Source: Cordia subcordata (lineage: Eukaryota; Streptophyta; Magnoliopsida; Boraginales; Cordiaceae). Taken from it: a stretch of DNA of 64,000 nt. This document shows positions 60,947 to 64,000 of the stretch, one piece after another. The notes beneath the pieces are model-generated. The model saw only the letters and a list, made by a program, of their open reading frames with translations, did no database searches and had not been told where the DNA came from. Location of the stretch: positions 21,760,501-21,824,500 of the forward strand of contig JAPTOF010000003.1 in assembly GCA_028554755.1 (NCBI GenBank). Reading direction: 5' to 3'. The position numbers and the translations under genes are program-made. Each line of letters opens with the position of its first letter. Position 1 is the first letter of the stretch.

Positions 60947-61363
60947 TTTTCTTCCTTCTTCTTTCTCTTCTCTATTTGTACGTATCTCTGTGTATTTGAG
61001 TGTGTGAATATATGTGTGTGTATATATATATATATATGTATGTATGAATGAATGAGAGATTTGAAATGCAAGTCTATGTATGTAAAGATATGTAAAGAGT
61101 GTGAAGTGTGTATATTTGAAGAGGGAGAATGTAAAAAATAAAAACACGTAATTAAGGGATCTTGTTCTGAGATTTTGTGCTGATCTGTTTTCTTTTTGGT
61201 AAAATGTTTGAGAAGGTCAAACTTTTCCTTATCTATCTTTTCTTTTGCTGGAATGAAAGTAATCAGGGCTACTTAAAAATGAGCTTTTAAAAAAAATATT
61301 TTAAAAATAGACTTTTAATTAAAAAGATTTTGGGTGCAAACTAGCACCATGCCCCCTCGTCAC
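60947..61363 (-). promoter_or_regulatory. Presumed promoter and 5' UTR of the RING/vWA gene
   Basis: Read on the minus strand, a purine-rich GAGAAGAGAAAGAAGAAGG leader directly precedes the ATG, and a TA-repeat (61019-61038) lies about 75-90 bp upstream. These fit a plant 5' UTR and AT-rich core promoter, but no unique TATA box is evident. Confidence 0.3.
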
Positions 61364-61379
61364 AAGTACGCACTCACGA

Positions 61380-61594
61380 GTGATTGGGGTGAAACATTCG
61401 ACAACGCGTTGAACCCGTGTGGTGATTCCTCTTGAAATATTGTGAGGGCTGCTGCTGGGTTTGTGACCCGTTGATCCTCTCCTTGGCAGGGCTGCCACTC
61501 ATGCACATCCCTGATTTACAATCCACGTGGTCATGGGGCCTCTGGCACAGGTGGGAAAGGGGTTCACCTTTGGACTAACCCTTTTAAAAAAAAA
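61380..61594 (+). mobile_element. SINE-like retroelement with 16-bp TSD
   Basis: A 215-bp GC-richer block ends in a poly(A) run (61586-61596). The direct repeat AAGTACGCACTCACGA flanks it at 61364-61379 and 61595-61610. TSD plus A-tail are the marks of target-primed retrotransposition. Pol III boxes are not clear (GCGTTGAACCC is a weak box B), so the exact SINE family is unknown. Confidence 0.7.
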
Positions 61595-61610
61595 AAGTAC
61601 GCACTCACGA

Positions 61611-61990
61611 ACACAGAGTCATGTGCTTTAAAAAAATAAAAATAAAAGCTCATCAAATAGATGTGATTTCTCTTCTCTTCTTCTCTCTCCTCTCATTTCT
61701 CTCTTCTCCTCCTCTTCTCTTCTTTGCTCCACCTATGATACCACGGTCATTTCATGTTGGACAAACATAACCATAAAACTCGTCTTGCTTTATTAATTGT
61801 AACAATGTACACCATGTTTAAAAAAACCTCTTAGATATGGATCTACCATTAATGCTATTGTTATCTTCTTTCCTTATGCTTGTGAAGATTTTGGCATCCT
61901 CTCGCAACGCCACAACCACTAATTTTTTCTCTACTCAATAAAATTCTAACCTTACCTCCCACGCGGTGTTTGAACACTCCAAACTCCATC
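61611..61990. other. Unassigned intergenic DNA
   Basis: Contains a CT-rich run (61665-61730). No gene seen. Confidence 0.4.
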
Positions 61991-62540
61991 CGTCATTAAA
62001 GATTAACTCACCTTCAAGTGTGAGAGTATGCAAATGTGTCCGTGTGTGTTCTATAAACAAATAGAGTGGACTAGTGAACAAACATATGTATTTGTGTTTG
62101 TGTGTGTGAGAATGCTAAACAACTATATGTAGAGTAGTGAACCAATAAATTTAAAGTTGTGAACAAATATATATGTTTGTATTTGTCTATGTTTCACTAT
62201 GTGTGAGATTATTGAACAAACATATATGGAGTGATAAACAAATATATATGAAGTGACAAACAAACAAACGTATTTGCATTTATGTGTATCTGTGTTTATG
62301 AGAAATGGTGAACAAACATATGGACAATGGTGAACAAATATATGTTTGTATTTGTGTGTGCCTATGTGTGCATGAAAGTGATGAATAAATATATGTGGTG
62401 TGGTGAAAAATAAATGTGTGAATTTGTATGTGTTTGTATGTGTATGCGTGATGAACAAATATATGTGAAATGATAAACAAATATTTGGTGTACGAAAGTT
62501 AGTAAATAAATAAATATGAGGTGGTAAAGAAATATATGTA
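61991..62540. repeat. Degenerate tandem repeat around GTGAACAAATATATG
   Basis: The motif GTGAACAAA(C/T)ATATG and variants (GATAAACAAATATATG, GTGACAAACAAAC) recurs more than ten times at irregular spacing of about 25-60 bp, mixed with TGTATTTGTGTGTG runs. The open frames on the minus strand here (62123-62782) are produced by the repeat and are not genes. Confidence 0.7.
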
Positions 62541-64000
62541 AGGTGAGTATAATTATTTTTTAATTTATTGTGCATGAACAATAGCACGTACTGTTGACAT
62601 ATAGTAGGTGCATGTTGCTCCCGCACAAAGTATTGTGATGCAAGAACATGAATAAAAGGTCTCAATTTTGGGTGAGAAAGAAAATATATTTGGTTATTTT
62701 GTATAAAATAGACTATTATTAAATAAAATGATATTTGTTTGCATTTTGAAACTTTTAATAATAAATTATTTTTTTTGTACATGATATAAACGAAAATTTA
62801 TATTTATTATTCAATTAAAACTTAAAAATATTATTAGTTTATTAAATATTTAAGTTATTATCTGTTTATGTTGTTTTCTTTTTATTTATTTTTAATTAAT
62901 TAAATTAATTTTATTATTTATTGCTATATTTTAGTGATTTTTGTCATTCTATTGTTATTATTTAAAACTTTTAAGATTATTTTGTTTTAAAATAATTACT
63001 ATATTTTATTAGTTTATTAACTTTTAATTATAATTGTAATAGAAGAAATATTAATAACAAAAACAATGAGTAGATTTTTGTCAAAAGAATTTTAACTTGT
63101 CCATTAAGCCCAAAACTCCTTCTAGTAAATTGGAAGAAGTAAAAAAATTTTAAACTTGTCCATTTAAAGCTTAAAATTCCATTGACTTTAGGCTCAAACC
63201 AAGTTTTTGTATGGAAAATCGTAACCAAATACCTTTTTTTAAAAAAGTTTTTAGATTGCAAAAATCAATTTGACTCTTGAAAGCTAACAACCAAACTAAC
63301 TCTTGATTTTTTGTATTTGAAATATTCATTCCGTTATAGAGGGATGCGATATAATATGGTGAGGGGGGTTCTGACATTGAGCAAAAAAAATTGGCAAGAA
63401 AAAGAAAGGGGGGGGGGGTGGTTGTGACCAGAGCAATTACAACTAGCGTTACAATTGAAATTTAAAATTATAGGTTCGCACCCATATCATAAGCGAGTAA
63501 TTCCAACTAGCGTTACAATTGTAATTTAAAATGACTTTTAGTTAAAAAGTCAACTCACAGAAAACGCTAACATTTATTAAAAGCAAAATGACATTTATTA
63601 AAAGCAAAATTCTTTGAATTTTTTTTCTAAGAAGTTGTTCTTACTCCCCCCCCCCCCCTTTTCTTCAATAATACCAGGGCCATATGTTTCAAAATTTTAA
63701 TATTGCCCTTAGAATATTTTTTAGTTTTATTCAACGTTACCCCTTTTCAAAACTCTATTGCAAGAAGTGATGTGGCTCAATAGCTAAAATTTCATAGTAA
63801 AACCAACACACATAGCCTAAATCATTTCTAGTAGGTAGGCTTGGAGATAGCCTATCTTTTCTATGTTGTTTCTATTTAATTCAATTTAGACAAAAACAGA
63901 GCATATAAATGAAAAATTCAAGATACTTCGCGAGTTTAAGTAATTTAATTTCCACAAATAAAATATAAAGGTCTTATATCATAAAGAAAGTATACATAAC
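62541..64000. other. Unassigned AT-rich DNA with a short repeat
   Basis: CAACTAGCGTTACAATTG occurs twice (about 63440 and 63508). Homopolymer G (63411-63419) and C (63646-63658) runs are present. No gene seen. Confidence 0.4.

Noticed and set aside
62123..62782. A 219-codon minus-strand open frame rich in His, Thr and Tyr
   Set aside because: Generated by the GTGAACAAATATATG tandem repeat; composition is typical of repeat translation.
1..64000. CRISPR arrays, bacterial operons, riboswitches, rRNA or complete tRNA genes
   Set aside because: None seen; the only tRNA-like sequences are the SINE promoter boxes and retrotransposon primer-binding sites.

Overview
The window is nuclear DNA of a flowering plant, most probably a eudicot. 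The evidence is AT-rich intergenic DNA, GT-AG introns, plant-type LTR retrotransposons, TRIMs, MITEs and SINEs, and proteins of plant families. I cannot name the species. All exon coordinates are read by eye from splice motifs and reading frame, with no transcript evidence.

Four genes appear intact. (1) A plus-strand class XII-type LRR receptor-like kinase (7529-10984, 3 exons, 1036 aa) with a non-RD kinase. (2) A small minus-strand secreted Cys-rich peptide gene (20774-21289, 2 exons, 78 aa) that looks like a glycine-rich-protein (GRP) gene without its glycine-rich block. (3) A minus-strand VPS3/TGFBRAP1-like CORVET subunit (41994-55501, 14 exons, 970 aa). (4) A minus-strand RING plus vWA protein of the WAV3 family (56639-60946, 2 exons, 722 aa). 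A broken piece of an alpha-1,4-glycosyltransferase gene lies at 12037-12809.

Layout. 1-7.2 kb: TRIM pieces, a Tourist-like MITE, a hAT-like MITE and a long-TIR foldback. 7.5-11 kb: the receptor kinase. 12-20.3 kb: glycosyltransferase pseudogene, solo LTR with 5-bp TSD, the 3' part of a Copia element (minus), a four-LTR TRIM array with perfect TSD, and the 5' part of another Copia element (plus). 20.7-21.3 kb: the peptide gene, with a MITE directly upstream of its TATA motif. 21.4-31 kb: MITEs, a tRNA-derived SINE, two foldbacks, and a tandem duplication in which one copy carries a MITE and the other preserves the empty site. 31.1-34.7 kb: a non-autonomous LTR element. 34.7-41.9 kb: AT-rich DNA full of TTGTGAAC-type repeats. 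42-61 kb: the two housekeeping genes, with transposon debris in the VPS3 introns. 61-64 kb: a SINE-like insertion with a TSD and a GTGAACAAATATATG-rich repeat field.

The genes are functionally unrelated: pathogen perception or surface signalling (kinase), cell wall or apoplast (peptide), vacuolar trafficking (VPS3) and ubiquitination (WAV3-like). The most unusual structures are the four-LTR TRIM array, the GRP-derived Cys-rich peptide gene, and the MITE with its paralogous empty site. I found no evidence for a wholly new type of system.
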